A stretch of DNA of 64,000 nt from Dickeya poaceiphila (GCF_007858975.2 NZ_CP042220.2:1674001-1738000); one strand, 5' to 3'. Counted from the stretch's first letter, positions 19,282 to 28,843 are shown. Program-made: numbers and translations. Notes: a model not told the origin generated them from the sequence alone.

Positions 19282-19303
19282 GCCATTGCGCTTGAGCAAT
19301 GGC
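19282..19303 (+). terminator. Hairpin between lolE and nagK
   Basis: GCCATTGC (19282-19289) pairs with GCAATGGC (19296-19303) around a six-base loop, followed by a T/C-rich stretch. It is probably a partial terminator or a processing site, since nagK starts only 34 bp later. Confidence 0.5.
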
Positions 19304-19336
19304 CTTGTCCTTTTCAGCCGAAGTTGGGGAGCGTCC

Positions 19337-20263
19337 ATGTATTACGGTTTTGATATTGGAGGCACCAAGATTGAACTGGCGGTATTTGACGCCGGGTTGC
19401 AGCGCATCTGGCAAAAACGTATTCCCACTCCGCGTGATGATTATGAACATCTGCTACGTGTCTTATTGAACTTGACGCAAGAAGCCGACGCACAGATAGG
19501 TGGCCGCGGGCTGGTTGGCGTCGGCGTGCCGGGCATGGAGAACGCTGACAATGGCACCTTATTCGCTGCAAATTTGCCTGCTGCTATGGGGAAACCGCTG
19601 CGTGCCGATCTCAGCCGACTGCTGCAACGTGAAGTCCGGCTCAGTAACGATGCGAACTGTTTTGCGCTATCAGAAGCCTGGGACGACGAGTTTCGCGCTT
19701 ATCCGGTGGTACTGGGGATTATTCTCGGCACCGGTATGGGCGGCGGCCTGGTGGTGAATGGTCAGGTTGTGGAGGGAAAAAACGGTATTGCCGGTGAGTT
19801 CGGTCACTTTCGCTTGCCGGTGGACGCGCTGGATATCCTCGGCGAGTCGATTCCACGCGTAAAATGCGGCTGTGGTCGCACCGGTTGTGTGGAAAACTAC
19901 CTCTCTGGCCGCGGATTTGAATGGTTATACGCGCACTTTTACTCGCACCCCCTATCAGCACCGGACATTATCACGGCGTTTTACGCCGGCGAGCCACGGG
20001 CACAGGCGCATGTAGACCGTTATCTGGCATTACTGGCGGTGTGTCTGGGTAATCTGTTAACGTTGGTTGACCCGCATCTGGTGGTGTTTGGTGGTGGCTT
20101 GTCGAACGTTGACGAAATTTATCGGCAGTTGCCGCGGCGATTGCCAGAGAGCCTGTTGTCGGTAGCGCGCGTGCCGCGTATTGAAAAAGCCCGCCATGGC
20201 GATGCGGGCGGCGTGCGCGGTGCAGCATTGCTACACTTGATGAGTCAACCGATATCGCCCTGA
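19337..20263 (+). CDS. nagK: N-acetylglucosamine kinase (ROK family)
   Basis: The 308-residue cytosolic kinase phosphorylates N-acetylglucosamine at O-6, which lets the cell recycle GlcNAc from peptidoglycan turnover. ROK hallmarks are the N-terminal phosphate loop [31 protein letters not shown], substrate region [23 protein letters not shown], and the zinc motif [15 protein letters not shown] (about 180-194). It closely resembles E. coli NagK (303 aa). ATG at 19337 follows GGGGAG. As in E. coli, it sits between lolE and cobB. Confidence 0.96.
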   Translation: MYYGFDIGGTKIELAVFDAGLQRIWQKRIPTPRDDYEHLLRVLLNLTQEADAQIGGRGLVGVGVPGMENADNGTLFAANLPAAMGKPLRADLSRLLQREVRLSNDANCFALSEAWDDEFRAYPVVLGIILGTGMGGGLVVNGQVVEGKNGIAGEFGHFRLPVDALDILGESIPRVKCGCGRTGCVENYLSGRGFEWLYAHFYSHPLSAPDIITAFYAGEPRAQAHVDRYLALLAVCLGNLLTLVDPHLVVFGGGLSNVDEIYRQLPRRLPESLLSVARVPRIEKARHGDAGGVRGAALLHLMSQPISP

Positions 20264-20365
20264 TTCCTGTGGCGTTATCATTGATAACCCGCTGTCAGAG
20301 CGGAGATAAAGCGAACCGATAGCGTCGCGCTGGCGCGCTAAAGACAGACACTCTAAGGAGCAGAC

Positions 20366-21196
20366 ATGCACTCGCATCAACGATTACACCGTTTTCGGCA
20401 GCGAAAACGTCTGCGTCATCAGCGTTTGTGTGCCCGCATTTTTCATCGTGATTATCTGGTGGTCAAAAACGTGAATAAACCACGTGTTGTTGTACTTACC
20501 GGAGCAGGGATTTCTGCTGAGTCCGGTATTCGCACGTTCCGTGCTTCGGATGGACTGTGGGAAGAGCATCGGGTGGAGGATGTCGCCACCCCGGAAGGGT
20601 TTCATCGCGATCCGCAAACGGTTCAACATTTCTACAATCAACGCCGTCGTCAGTTGCAGCAGCCGGACATTGCGCCCAATGCTGCGCATTTGGCGTTGGC
20701 GGAACTGGAAGCGGCACTTGGCGATCATTTTCTGCTGGTCACCCAGAATATTGACAACCTGCATGAGCGTGCCGGCAGCAAACGTATCATCCATATGCAC
20801 GGCGAGCTGTTGAAAGTGCGTTGCAGCCAGAGCGGACAGGTGTTTGAGTGGACGGACGATGTCTCGGCGGATGAACGTTGCCACTGCTGCCAGTTTCCGG
20901 CGCCGCTGCGTCCTCATGTGGTGTGGTTTGGCGAAATGCCGTTGGGGATGGATCGCATCTATCATGCGTTATCAGAAGCGAATCTTTTCATTGCCATCGG
21001 TACGTCGGGCCATGTTTATCCGGCAGCCGGTTTCGTTCACGAAGCGCGGGTGCATGGCGCACATACCGTGGAACTCAATCTGGAACCCAGTCAGGTTCAA
21101 AGTCAGTTCGACGAACACATTTATGGCCCTGCCAGTAAGGTCGTGGTGGAGTTCGTCCGCACCTGGCTTACGCGCCACTCGCTAGCCTCAACCTGA
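20366..21196 (+). CDS. cobB: NAD-dependent protein deacylase (sirtuin)
   Basis: The 276-residue class III sirtuin removes acetyl and succinyl groups from lysines using NAD. NAD-binding [14 protein letters not shown] (about 46-59), [12 protein letters not shown] and catalytic [11 protein letters not shown] are visible. Zinc cysteines are in RCSQSG and CHCCQFP. The FYNQRRR segment carries the Tyr-x-x-Arg pair linked to desuccinylation in bacterial Cob[14 protein letters not shown] closes the Rossmann fold. The long form starting at 20366 is supported by AAGGAG at 20355-20360 and by the basic N-terminal extension also seen in full-length E. coli CobB. It overlaps the convergent small ORF by 9 bp. 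Confidence 0.96.
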   Translation: MHSHQRLHRFRQRKRLRHQRLCARIFHRDYLVVKNVNKPRVVVLTGAGISAESGIRTFRASDGLWEEHRVEDVATPEGFHRDPQTVQHFYNQRRRQLQQPDIAPNAAHLALAELEAALGDHFLLVTQNIDNLHERAGSKRIIHMHGELLKVRCSQSGQVFEWTDDVSADERCHCCQFPAPLRPHVVWFGEMPLGMDRIYHALSEANLFIAIGTSGHVYPAAGFVHEARVHGAHTVELNLEPSQVQSQFDEHIYGPASKVVVEFVRTWLTRHSLAST

Positions 21197-21442
21197 ATCT
21201 GATGACTTGCGTGCCCAGCGTGGGCGTATGATTGCGGGCATCGGTTCTGCCACGGGCGGCTGTTCCTGCATCAACGCATCCCGGCGGGCGCGCAGACACT
21301 CTTCGATCTGGTCGAATGGCAGGTTGGCTTCATGATTGTAGAAGCTGTATTCGCATTCGACGCAATCGTTGGACGATTTACTATGCCAATGTTCGCCTTT
21401 TTGCCGGATGCGTTGCAGCAAGCGCAGGAGGGATGTCAGCAT
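21188..21442 (-). CDS. Small protein of unknown function, 84 residues
   Basis: I do not recognise this family. The frame encodes 84 residues with a basic N-terminal helix ([11 protein letters not shown]), a Cys-x-x-Cys pair in [35 protein letters not shown] and a Pro/Arg-rich tail. The amino-acid composition looks like a folded soluble protein rather than noise, and the plus-strand frames over it look random. Only a weak GGGG precedes the ATG. Its 3' end overlaps the end of cobB by 9 bp (convergent). In E. coli the gene before btuC is ihfA, so this is a local difference. Metal or thiol chemistry at CVEC is possible but unproven. Confidence 0.6.
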   Translation of the reverse strand: MLTSLLRLLQRIRQKGEHWHSKSSNDCVECEYSFYNHEANLPFDQIEECLRARRDALMQEQPPVAEPMPAIIRPRWARKSSDSG

Positions 21443-21552
21443 ACAATTACCCCGCAGGATGGTTGGTGACGATTTCTTACTCAGGTCGTTGAGACGTCAT
21501 TTAGATCAAAAAACAATCAAACCAGATGAAGTAATCACCTGTCATACCATGT

Positions 21553-21582
21553 TGCAGGGGATATTCGCCATAGCCCCTTGCA
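21553..21582. promoter_or_regulatory. Inverted repeat upstream of btuC
   Basis: TGCAGGGG at 21553-21560 faces CCCCTTGCA at 21574-21582, pairing with a single bulged T. It lies 117 bp before btuC and has no T-run after it, so an operator or leader hairpin is more likely than a terminator. Confidence 0.4.
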
Positions 21583-21698
21583 GCATACGTTGCGGACTGC
21601 TTTCCATTCCCCGGCGAAATTTCCCAGCATCAGCTTGATATCACTGTGTATATGCGCATCATGGTGACATTGTCCGATTTTTTCATTGCAGGTCGCCC

Positions 21699-22700
21699 AT
21701 GCAGTTAACCCCGGTAGGCTATACCCAACTGAAACACCAGCAGCGCAGGCGAGATCGCCAGCGTTTGTTGGGGTTATGGCTGCTGCTGGTGCTGGGAATC
21801 ATCGTGAGCTTGTGCGTCGGTGAGCGTTGGATTGGCCCAACGCATTGGTTCGATTCGGAATCCTCCTTATTTATCTGGCAACTCAGACTGCCGCGCACGC
21901 TGGCGGTGATGCTGGTGGGGGCCGGGCTGGCGATGGGCGGTGCGGTGATGCAGGCGGTGTTCGATAACCCATTGGCCGAGCCGGGGTTGCTTGGCGTTTC
22001 CAGCGGCGCGGGCGTGGCACTGGTCTTGGCAGTGTTGATCGGCCATGGAATGTTGCCGGTCTGGAGCCTTAGCCTGTGCGCCATCGCCGGTGCGCTGTTG
22101 GTGACCTTACTATTGCTGCGTTTTTCCCGTGCTGGGGTGTCTAACACGCGGTTGCTACTGATTGGTGTGGCGCTGAGCATTATTTGCAGCGCGATGATGA
22201 CCTGGGCGGTTTATTTCAGCACCAGCCTTGATTTACGCCAGCTAATGTACTGGATGATGGGCGGGTTCAGTGGCGTGGACTGGCGTTACGGCGCATTAAT
22301 GCTACTGATGTTCCCTTTGCTGGTTTGGCTGGCGTGTTGCGGCGGGGTGCTAAACCAGTTGGCGCTGGGCGAACCGGCTGCCCGGCAATTAGGCGTTGCG
22401 GTAGTCTACTGGCGTAATGTGCTGGTTTTGGCGATGGGAGCGCTACTGGGCATGAGTGTAGCGCTGGCTGGCGTGATTGGTTTTGTCGGATTGGTTATCC
22501 CGCATATTTTGCGCTTGTGTGGCTTGACCGATCAGCGCTATCTATTAACCGGATGTGGGCTGGCTGGCGCAGTGGTGCTGATGCTGGCAGATACGCTGGC
22601 GCGTACTTTGCTGGCCACGGCGGAATTGCCGGTTGGCGTGGTCACCGCCACACTGGGATCACCCTGGTTTATCTGGCTGCTGCTGCGCCATCAGGCGTGA
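21699..22700 (+). CDS. btuC: Vitamin B12 ABC importer, permease BtuC
   Basis: The 333-residue inner-membrane permease dimerises and, with BtuD ATPases and the periplasmic BtuF, imports cobalamin. It has about ten transmembrane helices and FecCD-family landmarks: [44 protein letters not shown] (about 66-109), [10 protein letters not shown] (the cytoplasmic coupling region) and [17 protein letters not shown]. coli BtuC is 326 aa. First gene of btuC-btuE-btuD. I see no B12-riboswitch box upstream. In E. coli the riboswitch is on btuB, so absence here is normal. Confidence 0.96.
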   Translation: MQLTPVGYTQLKHQQRRRDRQRLLGLWLLLVLGIIVSLCVGERWIGPTHWFDSESSLFIWQLRLPRTLAVMLVGAGLAMGGAVMQAVFDNPLAEPGLLGVSSGAGVALVLAVLIGHGMLPVWSLSLCAIAGALLVTLLLLRFSRAGVSNTRLLLIGVALSIICSAMMTWAVYFSTSLDLRQLMYWMMGGFSGVDWRYGALMLLMFPLLVWLACCGGVLNQLALGEPAARQLGVAVVYWRNVLVLAMGALLGMSVALAGVIGFVGLVIPHILRLCGLTDQRYLLTGCGLAGAVVLMLADTLARTLLATAELPVGVVTATLGSPWFIWLLLRHQA

Positions 22701-22754
22701 TTCCGATAATAAACAGTTCGGCGAAAAGCCGGTTAGAAAAAACAGGAAGAGACA

Positions 22755-23306
22755 ATGAGCAATAACATCTACGCAATTCCCCTGCAAACCATCGATGGTC
22801 GTCCAACGTCACTGGAAAACTGGCGCAATAATGTGCTGCTGGTGGTGAATGTCGCGTCACAGTGCGGACTGACCCGGCAATACGAAACGCTGGAAAACCT
22901 GTATGAAACTTATCGTGAACGCGGGTTTGCGGTATTGGGGTTTCCGTCCAATGAATTTGCCGGACAGGAGCCGGGTAGTAACGAAGAGATACAGGCTTTC
23001 TGTCGCGGAACCTTCGGTGTGCAGTTTCCGATGTTTAGTAAAATTGAGGTCAACGGAAGCGGACGTCACCCCTTATATCAGGCGCTGATTCAGGCTCAAC
23101 CAGACGCGTTGCGACCACAAGGGAGTGAATTTTACGAGCGTCGTATCAGCAAAGGGCAGGCACCGGTACATCCTGGCGATATTCTGTGGAATTTTGAAAA
23201 ATTTCTGATTAATCGTCGTGGTGATGTGGTGGCGCGCTTTTCGCCCGACATGACGCCGGATGACAGCGCGATTATTAAAGCCATTGAACAGGCGCTGGTG
23301 CAGTAA
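22755..23306 (+). CDS. btuE: Thioredoxin/glutathione peroxidase BtuE
   Basis: The 183-residue peroxidase of the glutathione peroxidase family is not part of the B12 transporter despite its name and position. The peroxidatic cysteine is Cys37 in NVASQCGLT, and WNFEKFL supplies the conserved Trp/Asn. A second cysteine, Cys83 in IQAFCRGTFGVQFPMF, sits where thioredoxin-type GPx enzymes have their resolving cysteine. The E. coli FPCNQF cysteine is Ser here (FPSNEF). So a two-cysteine thioredoxin-dependent mechanism is expected. Same length as E. coli BtuE. It lies between btuC and btuD, 2 bp ahead of btuD. Confidence 0.95.
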   Translation: MSNNIYAIPLQTIDGRPTSLENWRNNVLLVVNVASQCGLTRQYETLENLYETYRERGFAVLGFPSNEFAGQEPGSNEEIQAFCRGTFGVQFPMFSKIEVNGSGRHPLYQALIQAQPDALRPQGSEFYERRISKGQAPVHPGDILWNFEKFLINRRGDVVARFSPDMTPDDSAIIKAIEQALVQ

Positions 23307-23308
23307 GC

Positions 23309-24076
23309 GTGACGGTTCAACCGTTGCTGTCCCTGCGCCATGCCAGTGTCGCCGGGCGCTTATCCTCGGTGGAGCTAAGTTGCCACCGGGGTGAACAGGT
23401 ACACATTATTGGCCCTAACGGTGCAGGTAAAAGCACCTTGCTGGCCTTGATGGCTGGGTTGCAGCCGGGAGTGGGCGAGATACAGCTGCTGGGGCAAGCA
23501 TTGGCTGTCTGGTCGGCGCGCGATCTGGCCAGAGTCCGGGCTTATCTGCCGCAGCACCATGGCGCACTGGCGATGATGCCGGTGTTCCAGTACCTGCACC
23601 TGCATCAGCCTTCCGCAGAGACTAATAATGTGGATACGGTGGTGCAGCAGTTGGCGGAACGGCTGTCGTTAGCGGATAAACTGCGTCGTCCTCTTACCCG
23701 GCTGTCCGGCGGTGAATGGCAACGCGTCAGGCTGGCTGCGGTGTTGTTGCAAGTCTGGCCGACATTAAATCCATCTGCCCGGCTATTGTTGCTAGATGAA
23801 CCCGTTGCCAGTTTGGATATTGCTCAACGCGTGGCGCTGGATGCATTGCTGGCGGAGCTATGCCGGGCTGGTGTAACGGTGATTGCCTCCGGGCATGATC
23901 TGAACCATACCTTGCACTATGCTGATCGAGTCTGGCTGATGTCCGGTGGTGAACTGGTAGCGCAAGGGACAGCGGCGGATGTGATGCAACCTGAGACGTT
24001 GTCTTCGGTTTTTGGCGTGGCGTTTACGCATTATGTGCTGGATGGTCGTCGCTGGATGCTGGCGCAGCAGGAGTGA
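23309..24076 (+). CDS. btuD: Vitamin B12 ABC importer, ATPase BtuD
   Basis: The 255-residue ATPase drives BtuC. It has Walker A GPNGAGKSTLL (about 31-41), signature LSGGEWQRVRLAAVLLQ (as in E. coli BtuD), Walker B LLLLDEPVASLD and ASGHDLNHTLHYADRV with the switch histidine. GTG at 23309 is the only sensible start, giving an N terminus that matches the family. Translation probably continues from btuE, whose stop is 2 bp upstream. Confidence 0.95.
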   Translation: MTVQPLLSLRHASVAGRLSSVELSCHRGEQVHIIGPNGAGKSTLLALMAGLQPGVGEIQLLGQALAVWSARDLARVRAYLPQHHGALAMMPVFQYLHLHQPSAETNNVDTVVQQLAERLSLADKLRRPLTRLSGGEWQRVRLAAVLLQVWPTLNPSARLLLLDEPVASLDIAQRVALDALLAELCRAGVTVIASGHDLNHTLHYADRVWLMSGGELVAQGTAADVMQPETLSSVFGVAFTHYVLDGRRWMLAQQE

Positions 24077-24269
24077 GTGACGATAGAGGAGCCAGTCAGG
24101 TTATCTGTATGGTGACGGGCTACATGGCTGGTGGTGTCAAAGTAGTCATAATATTTCGTTACAATAGGAAAACTCTCTTTTTTTCTGGCGATTGGCTTCA
24201 AAGTGCAAATGATAATATGACGTAATTCGATTTTGCGGGGCTGTCCCCGGCAACAGTGAGCATGATGGC

Positions 24270-24734
24270 ATGAGGTTCTGGAGAGTCTGGTTAATTCTGG
24301 TGGCATTGTTTCTGGCCGGGTGTAGCAGCCATGTTCCGCAGAGTACCCGCCTGGGCGATGCCAGTGAGGTGCGCGCACAGCTACATGCCCAACTGGCGAA
24401 GTGGCGTGGTACGCCCTACCGCTACGGCGGGCTGGATCACAATGGTATTGATTGTTCGGGCTTTGTTTATCTGACGTTTCGTGATCGGTTTGGTTTGACG
24501 TTGCCGCGCTCGACCGAGGAGCAGACGGAAATCGGTACTCGTGTTGACCGTGACGCCTTATTGCCGGGCGATCTGGTCTTTTTCCGCACCGGCAGCGGCG
24601 AGAATGGATTGCATGTCGGCATCTACGACAGTAATGACCAGTTTATTCACGCCTCGACCAGCCGCGGTGTTATGCGTTCATCACTCAACAATGTTTACTG
24701 GAAACGGGCCTACTGGCAGGCTCGCCGCATCTGA
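24270..24734 (+). CDS. nlpC: NlpC/P60-family lipoprotein endopeptidase
   Basis: The 154-residue predicted lipoprotein has a signal peptide with lipobox LAGC and lipidated Cys18. The NlpC/P60 domain has catalytic Cys62 in GIDCSGFVYLTF, His115 in LHVGIY and His127 in FIHAST, the family's Cys-His-His triad for cleaving peptide cross-bridges of peptidoglycan. The RYGG before the cysteine is typical. Ser follows the lipidated Cys, favouring outer-membrane sorting by Lol. It matches E. coli NlpC (154 aa) and keeps its place after btuD. Confidence 0.95.
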   Translation: MRFWRVWLILVALFLAGCSSHVPQSTRLGDASEVRAQLHAQLAKWRGTPYRYGGLDHNGIDCSGFVYLTFRDRFGLTLPRSTEEQTEIGTRVDRDALLPGDLVFFRTGSGENGLHVGIYDSNDQFIHASTSRGVMRSSLNNVYWKRAYWQARRI

Positions 24735-24779
24735 TTCCCCGGCCACCGGTGGGTGGCCTGTTGTCTTTGGAGCCTTGCT

Positions 24780-25796
24780 GTGTCCGCGCTGCGTTTGCTG
24801 ATCTCTGATTCTATTGACCCCTGGTTCAATCTGGCGGTGGAAGAGTGTATTTTCCGCCAGATGCCGACTACACAACGGGTGCTGTTTTTGTGGCGTAATG
24901 CTGAAACGGTAGTGATTGGCCGCGCTCAGAACCCGTGGAAAGAGTGCAATACCCGGCGTATGGAGCAGGATGGCGTCAAGCTGGCCCGGCGCAGCAGTGG
25001 CGGCGGTGCGGTGTTCCATGATCTCGGCAACACCTGTTTTACTTTTATGGCGGGTAAACCCGGCTATGACAAGAGTGTGTCCACAGGCATTATCTTACGT
25101 GCACTGACGGCGCTTGGCATTGAAGCTCATGCGTCGGGGCGTAATGACCTGGTGGTTGAAACGCATGACGGCGTCAGAAAAATTTCTGGTTCTGCCTATC
25201 GGGAAAGCGCTGATCGCGGCTTTCATCATGGAACGCTGCTGCTGGAAGCCAACTTGTCTCGTCTGGCGGATTATCTCAATCCGGATGTTAAGAAATTGCA
25301 GGCTAAAGGCATTGAGTCGGTACGTTCGCGGGTTGCGAATCTGGTGGAGTTATTGCCGGAGATTGATCATGAGACGGTTTGTAGCGCTATTACTCAGGCA
25401 TTTTTCGACCATTATCAAACCCAGTGTCAGCCAGAGAGAATTTCGCCCGATGTTGTTCCCGAACTGCCGGGATTCGATGAGTTGTTTGCGCGCCAGAGCA
25501 GTTGGGCGTGGAATTTTGGCCAGGCGCCTGAATTCACCCATACGCTGGATACCCGCTTCGATTGGGGAGGTGTGGAACTGCATTTTGACGTAGAGCGCGG
25601 TGTCATCAGTCGCTGTCAGCTGTTTACTGATAGTCTTAATCCTACTCCGCTGGAGGTGTTGGCTGCCCGGCTTAACGGTATATTTTATCGTCCGGAAGCG
25701 CTGGCTAAGGTTGGTGAGCAGCTGGCATCGGAATATCCCCAACAACACAATGAGATAAGCACAGTAATTGCCTGGTTATCGGAAGGTATTCGTTAA
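24780..25796 (+). CDS. lplA: Lipoate-protein ligase A
   Basis: The 338-residue cytosolic enzyme activates free lipoate with ATP and attaches it to lipoyl domains of 2-oxoacid dehydrogenases and the glycine cleavage H protein. Motifs are [18 protein letters not shown] (about 69-86), GRNDLVV and the lysine loop [11 protein letters not shown]. The accessory C-terminal domain is present. The length equals E. coli LplA when the GTG at 24780 is used ([16 protein letters not shown]), supported by GGAG seven bases upstream. In E. coli lplA lies elsewhere, so its place between nlpC and the ydiV-like gene is a local insertion. Confidence 0.95.
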   Translation: MSALRLLISDSIDPWFNLAVEECIFRQMPTTQRVLFLWRNAETVVIGRAQNPWKECNTRRMEQDGVKLARRSSGGGAVFHDLGNTCFTFMAGKPGYDKSVSTGIILRALTALGIEAHASGRNDLVVETHDGVRKISGSAYRESADRGFHHGTLLLEANLSRLADYLNPDVKKLQAKGIESVRSRVANLVELLPEIDHETVCSAITQAFFDHYQTQCQPERISPDVVPELPGFDELFARQSSWAWNFGQAPEFTHTLDTRFDWGGVELHFDVERGVISRCQLFTDSLNPTPLEVLAARLNGIFYRPEALAKVGEQLASEYPQQHNEISTVIAWLSEGIR

Positions 25797-26131
25797 TAAT
25801 TTGCAATATATTATGGGGATTTGTCTGAAAAATGCAAAGTAAATTGTTTTTAGATAAGCGGTAAATTATAAGTTTACTGTCGGTTTCGGCAGTAATAAAT
25901 ATGGTATTGGTATTCGCGTAAAAAAGGATAGAGATTATTCATCGTATTTTCTTTCGGATTCAGACATATATTGTTTGAGTTAAATAAGCGTCACGCGCTC
26001 CGTTTGAATATTATTGTTAATAATCCTTGATGTTTCTGGAGTGGTAGCAGCGAATAGGGTCAGGTCAGGCATACCGTTTGTCTGGCTGCCCGTTACGGCG
26101 GGTTCAATTTTCTAACTCTGGCTATAACACT
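25797..26131. other. Spacer lplA to ydiV-like gene
   Basis: AT-rich, with no gene. ACTGTCG/CGGCAGT forms a 7-bp hairpin around GTTT shortly after lplA and may be its terminator, though only AATAAAT follows. ATTATTGTTAATAAT further on is another near-palindrome. Nothing else is supported. Confidence 0.4.
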
Positions 26132-26866
26132 ATGCGTATCCAGCTTGAAGTTGACTATGTCAGTCAGTATTTTTTCTCTCCTGTCTACCATCTGGATTCC
26201 CGTTTGATGGCGCTGGAAATGGTCGGGCGCTTCCAGTGTGAGGGGGGAAGTTTGTCCATACCGCAGGAGATTTTACTGGGAACGTTGAATCACCAGCACA
26301 AGCAAGCGCTGCTAAGAGAACAACTGGCGATTCTGAAAGATAAATCAGCCTGGTTTATCAATAATCGCGTCATCGTAGCGTTGAAAATTGATCATACATT
26401 GACGGAAATTCTGATTAATGACGCGTTGCTGTGGCATGAGTTTCGTTCGCTGCCTTTTTTGCAACTTGAGATTAATGAGCACTTCCCGGATATATCACAT
26501 GGGCGAGATAATCCTAATTTGATGAAATTAAGCCAGTCTTTCCATTTGTGGTTGGATAATTTCGGCGCTGGCAATGTGAATATGAAGCCATTTTATGATG
26601 GCGTCATTTCCTGTGTAAAAATGGACGCGGGATTTATTAATAAGTTATTAATCCGACCTGTTTCTGTTTCTATCGTTAACCCCATGTTACAGGTTATGAA
26701 AAAACAGTGCCCTTCACTGAAGGTAGTGGCGAAAGGGGTGGATAATATAGCCAGCTTTGAACGGGTTTTTGAGCTTGATGTCAACGCGGTGCAGGGGCAA
26801 CTCTGGTCGCCCTTGCCACCAGAAGCGCTGGATAATGCGTTAATGCCGGTTGCCTGTTACGGTTAA
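26132..26866 (+). CDS. ydiV: YdiV-like degenerate EAL protein, predicted FlhDC antagonist
   Basis: The 244-residue cytosolic protein has a collapsed EAL domain. Where a working enzyme has ExL it reads LEMVGRF, and the DDFGTG metal loop is DNFGAGN, so hydrolysis of c-di-GMP is not expected. The segment LEINEHFPDISHGRDNPNLMKLSQ...LDNFGAGNVNMKPFYDGV lines up with E. coli YdiV (237 aa), which binds FlhD and blocks the flagellar master regulator FlhD4C2. Synteny nlpC-[lplA]-ydiV-ydiU agrees. The start is uncertain: ATG 26132 gives the family length, but no good ribosome site precedes it, and a TTG at 26078 is also open. Confidence 0.82.
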   Translation: MRIQLEVDYVSQYFFSPVYHLDSRLMALEMVGRFQCEGGSLSIPQEILLGTLNHQHKQALLREQLAILKDKSAWFINNRVIVALKIDHTLTEILINDALLWHEFRSLPFLQLEINEHFPDISHGRDNPNLMKLSQSFHLWLDNFGAGNVNMKPFYDGVISCVKMDAGFINKLLIRPVSVSIVNPMLQVMKKQCPSLKVVAKGVDNIASFERVFELDVNAVQGQLWSPLPPEALDNALMPVACYG

Positions 26867-27021
26867 GCAACGTTGGGCGTTCAGTTGTGGCTGTCGCCCA
26901 CTGCTTTCAGCTCAGCTATCTTATTTGTATCCTTAGTTTTTCTGTCCGGCTAAATAGCCTTGTTTTTACTCCGTGTTAATTCTCCTGCCTCAGTTCTACA
27001 CTGATAAAAAAGGGAGTGAGA

Positions 27022-28479
27022 ATGATGCCGTATCACCTGCCGTTCAATAATCATTACCACCAGCAATTGCCGGGGTTTTATACCGAACTGACACCTACAC
27101 CGCTACAGGGTGCGCGTTTGCTGTATCACAACGCCACACTGGCTGAAGAACTGGGGTTATCCGCTGACTGGTTTGAAGGTGATAACGGTCATATCTGGAG
27201 CGGAGAACAGCTGTTGCCGGGCATGGCGCCGTTGGCTCAGGTGTATAGCGGTCATCAGTTCGGCGTATGGGCCGGACAGTTAGGCGATGGGCGAGGCATC
27301 CTGCTCGGACAACAACAATTGGCGGATGGACGTACGCAAGACTGGCACATCAAAGGCGCGGGATTAACCCCCTATTCGCGTATGGGGGATGGGCGGGCGG
27401 TCTTGCGTTCTGTCGTGCGTGAGTTTCTGGCGTCGGAAGCGTTGCACCACCTTGGTATTCCCACCACGCGTGCATTAACTATCGTCAGCAGCGACCACCC
27501 GGTTCAGCGTGAGCAGGAAGAGCAGGGTGCGATGCTGTTGCGGGTGGCGGATAGCCATGTCCGTTTCGGTCATTTCGAACATTTCTATTATCGCCGCGAA
27601 CCAGAAAAGGTACGTCAGCTGGCTGAGTACGTCATTGCCTGTTATTGGCCGCAGTGGCAGCAAGAAGCGGATCGCTATTATCTGTGGTTCAGCGATGTGG
27701 TGGAGCGTACTGCACGGCTGATAGCCCACTGGCAGGCCGTAGGTTTTGCCCATGGCGTCATGAATACCGATAACATGTCTATTCTTGGACTGACTATCGA
27801 TTACGGTCCCTTCGGGTTTATGGATGACTACCAGCCAGATTATGTCTGTAATCATTCGGATCATCAGGGGCGCTATGCGTTTGATAATCAACCCTCGGTA
27901 GGGTTATGGAACCTGCATCGTCTGGCGCAGTCCCTATCAGGGCTGATGCCTGCCAACCTCCTGCAACAGGCGTTGGACCGTTATGAACCTGCACTGATGC
28001 AGCAGTTCGGTGAATTAATGCGCGCCAAACTGGGTTTTGGTACTCCGCAGGCGCAGGATAATGATTTGCTGGTCGGGTTGCTGCAACTGATGAAGCGTGA
28101 ACAGGCCGACTATAGCCATATCTTTCGATTGTTGTCGGAAACAGAATGTCACAGCAATCACTCACCGTTACGGGATGTGTTTATTGATCGTGCGGCATTT
28201 GACGATTGGTTTCGTATATACCGGCAGCGGCTGGCGTTGGAAAACGAGGAGGATGACGCCGGGCGTCAACGGCGGATGAAGCAGGCCAACCCGCGTTACG
28301 TATTACGCAATTATCTGGCGCAACAGGCGATTGAACGGGCACAAAAAGAGGATGTTAGCTTACTTGCCCGCCTGCATCAGGTTTTGCGTCAACCGTATGC
28401 CGATCAACCCGATATGGCGGACCTGGCCGCTTTGCCTCCGGACTGGGGCAAACATCTGGTGATTTCCTGCTCCAGCTAG
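27022..28479 (+). CDS. selO: Protein adenylyltransferase SelO (YdiU)
   Basis: The 485-residue pseudokinase-fold enzyme transfers AMP from ATP to Ser/Thr/Tyr residues of target proteins. It includes [22 protein letters not shown], the kinase-like lysine region [47 protein letters not shown] (catalytic and metal-binding Asn/Asp residues) and a C-terminal SCSS. In eukaryotic SelO the corresponding C-terminal residue is selenocysteine; here it is Cys. AGGGAG at 27011-27016 serves either ATG at 27022 or 27025. E. coli YdiU (478 aa) matches along the length. It is the last gene before the chromosomal junction discussed in findings. Confidence 0.96.
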   Translation: MMPYHLPFNNHYHQQLPGFYTELTPTPLQGARLLYHNATLAEELGLSADWFEGDNGHIWSGEQLLPGMAPLAQVYSGHQFGVWAGQLGDGRGILLGQQQLADGRTQDWHIKGAGLTPYSRMGDGRAVLRSVVREFLASEALHHLGIPTTRALTIVSSDHPVQREQEEQGAMLLRVADSHVRFGHFEHFYYRREPEKVRQLAEYVIACYWPQWQQEADRYYLWFSDVVERTARLIAHWQAVGFAHGVMNTDNMSILGLTIDYGPFGFMDDYQPDYVCNHSDHQGRYAFDNQPSVGLWNLHRLAQSLSGLMPANLLQQALDRYEPALMQQFGELMRAKLGFGTPQAQDNDLLVGLLQLMKREQADYSHIFRLLSETECHSNHSPLRDVFIDRAAFDDWFRIYRQRLALENEEDDAGRQRRMKQANPRYVLRNYLAQQAIERAQKEDVSLLARLHQVLRQPYADQPDMADLAALPPDWGKHLVISCSS

Positions 28480-28706
28480 TTTCTGGTCTGGGCGAGTCCG
28501 ATAGGCAACATGGGTGAAGAAAAGCCAGATAACTGATTGTATGATGGTCAGAATGGCAGGTGTATCGCGCTCGTTATTTCCCCTGTCACACCGTAAAATC
28601 AGTATAACATGGGGTGTATCTGGTCATTTTTCGTGATGCGGATTAAACCGTTGGCGCAGGATGATTCCGGTGCACGACACGCGTTTGCGGTAACGGGTAG
28701 ATTAAT

Positions 28707-28731
28707 TTTTAAAAACATGTTGTTTTTAAAA
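28707..28731. promoter_or_regulatory. 25-bp perfect palindrome upstream of ldtD
   Basis: TTTTAAAAACA (28707-28717) and TGTTTTTAAAA (28721-28731) are exact inverse copies around TGT. A TATACT hexamer at 28734-28739 abuts it. The palindrome would therefore overlap the -35 region of a promoter reading into ldtD. A dimeric regulator site is likely; which regulator is unknown. Confidence 0.55.
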
Positions 28732-28789
28732 CGTATACTGGTTGCGAAAACCGTATTAGCTGACAGAAACTGGGTGGTTACAACATACC

Positions 28790-28843
28790 CGATGTGATTA
28801 AAACATTCGGTGTGATCAAAACACGCGGTGTAATAAAAGCAGT
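28790..28843 (+). repeat. Three tandem 18-bp repeats before ldtD
   Basis: Units are CGATGTGATTAAAACATT (28790), CGGTGTGATCAAAACACG (28808) and CGGTGTAATAAAAGCAGT (28826). They share a core like CGGTGTGATnAAAACA. The array ends 27 bp before the ldtD start, so it lies in the mRNA leader if the TATACT promoter is used. Confidence 0.75.

Noticed and set aside
21493..21698. Cobalamin riboswitch before btuC
   Set aside because: No B12-box (GCCACTG-type) and no matching fold; only a simple inverted repeat.
28609..28797. 62-codon frame upstream of ldtD
   Set aside because: Runs through the 25-bp palindrome and into the 18-bp repeats; no ribosome site.
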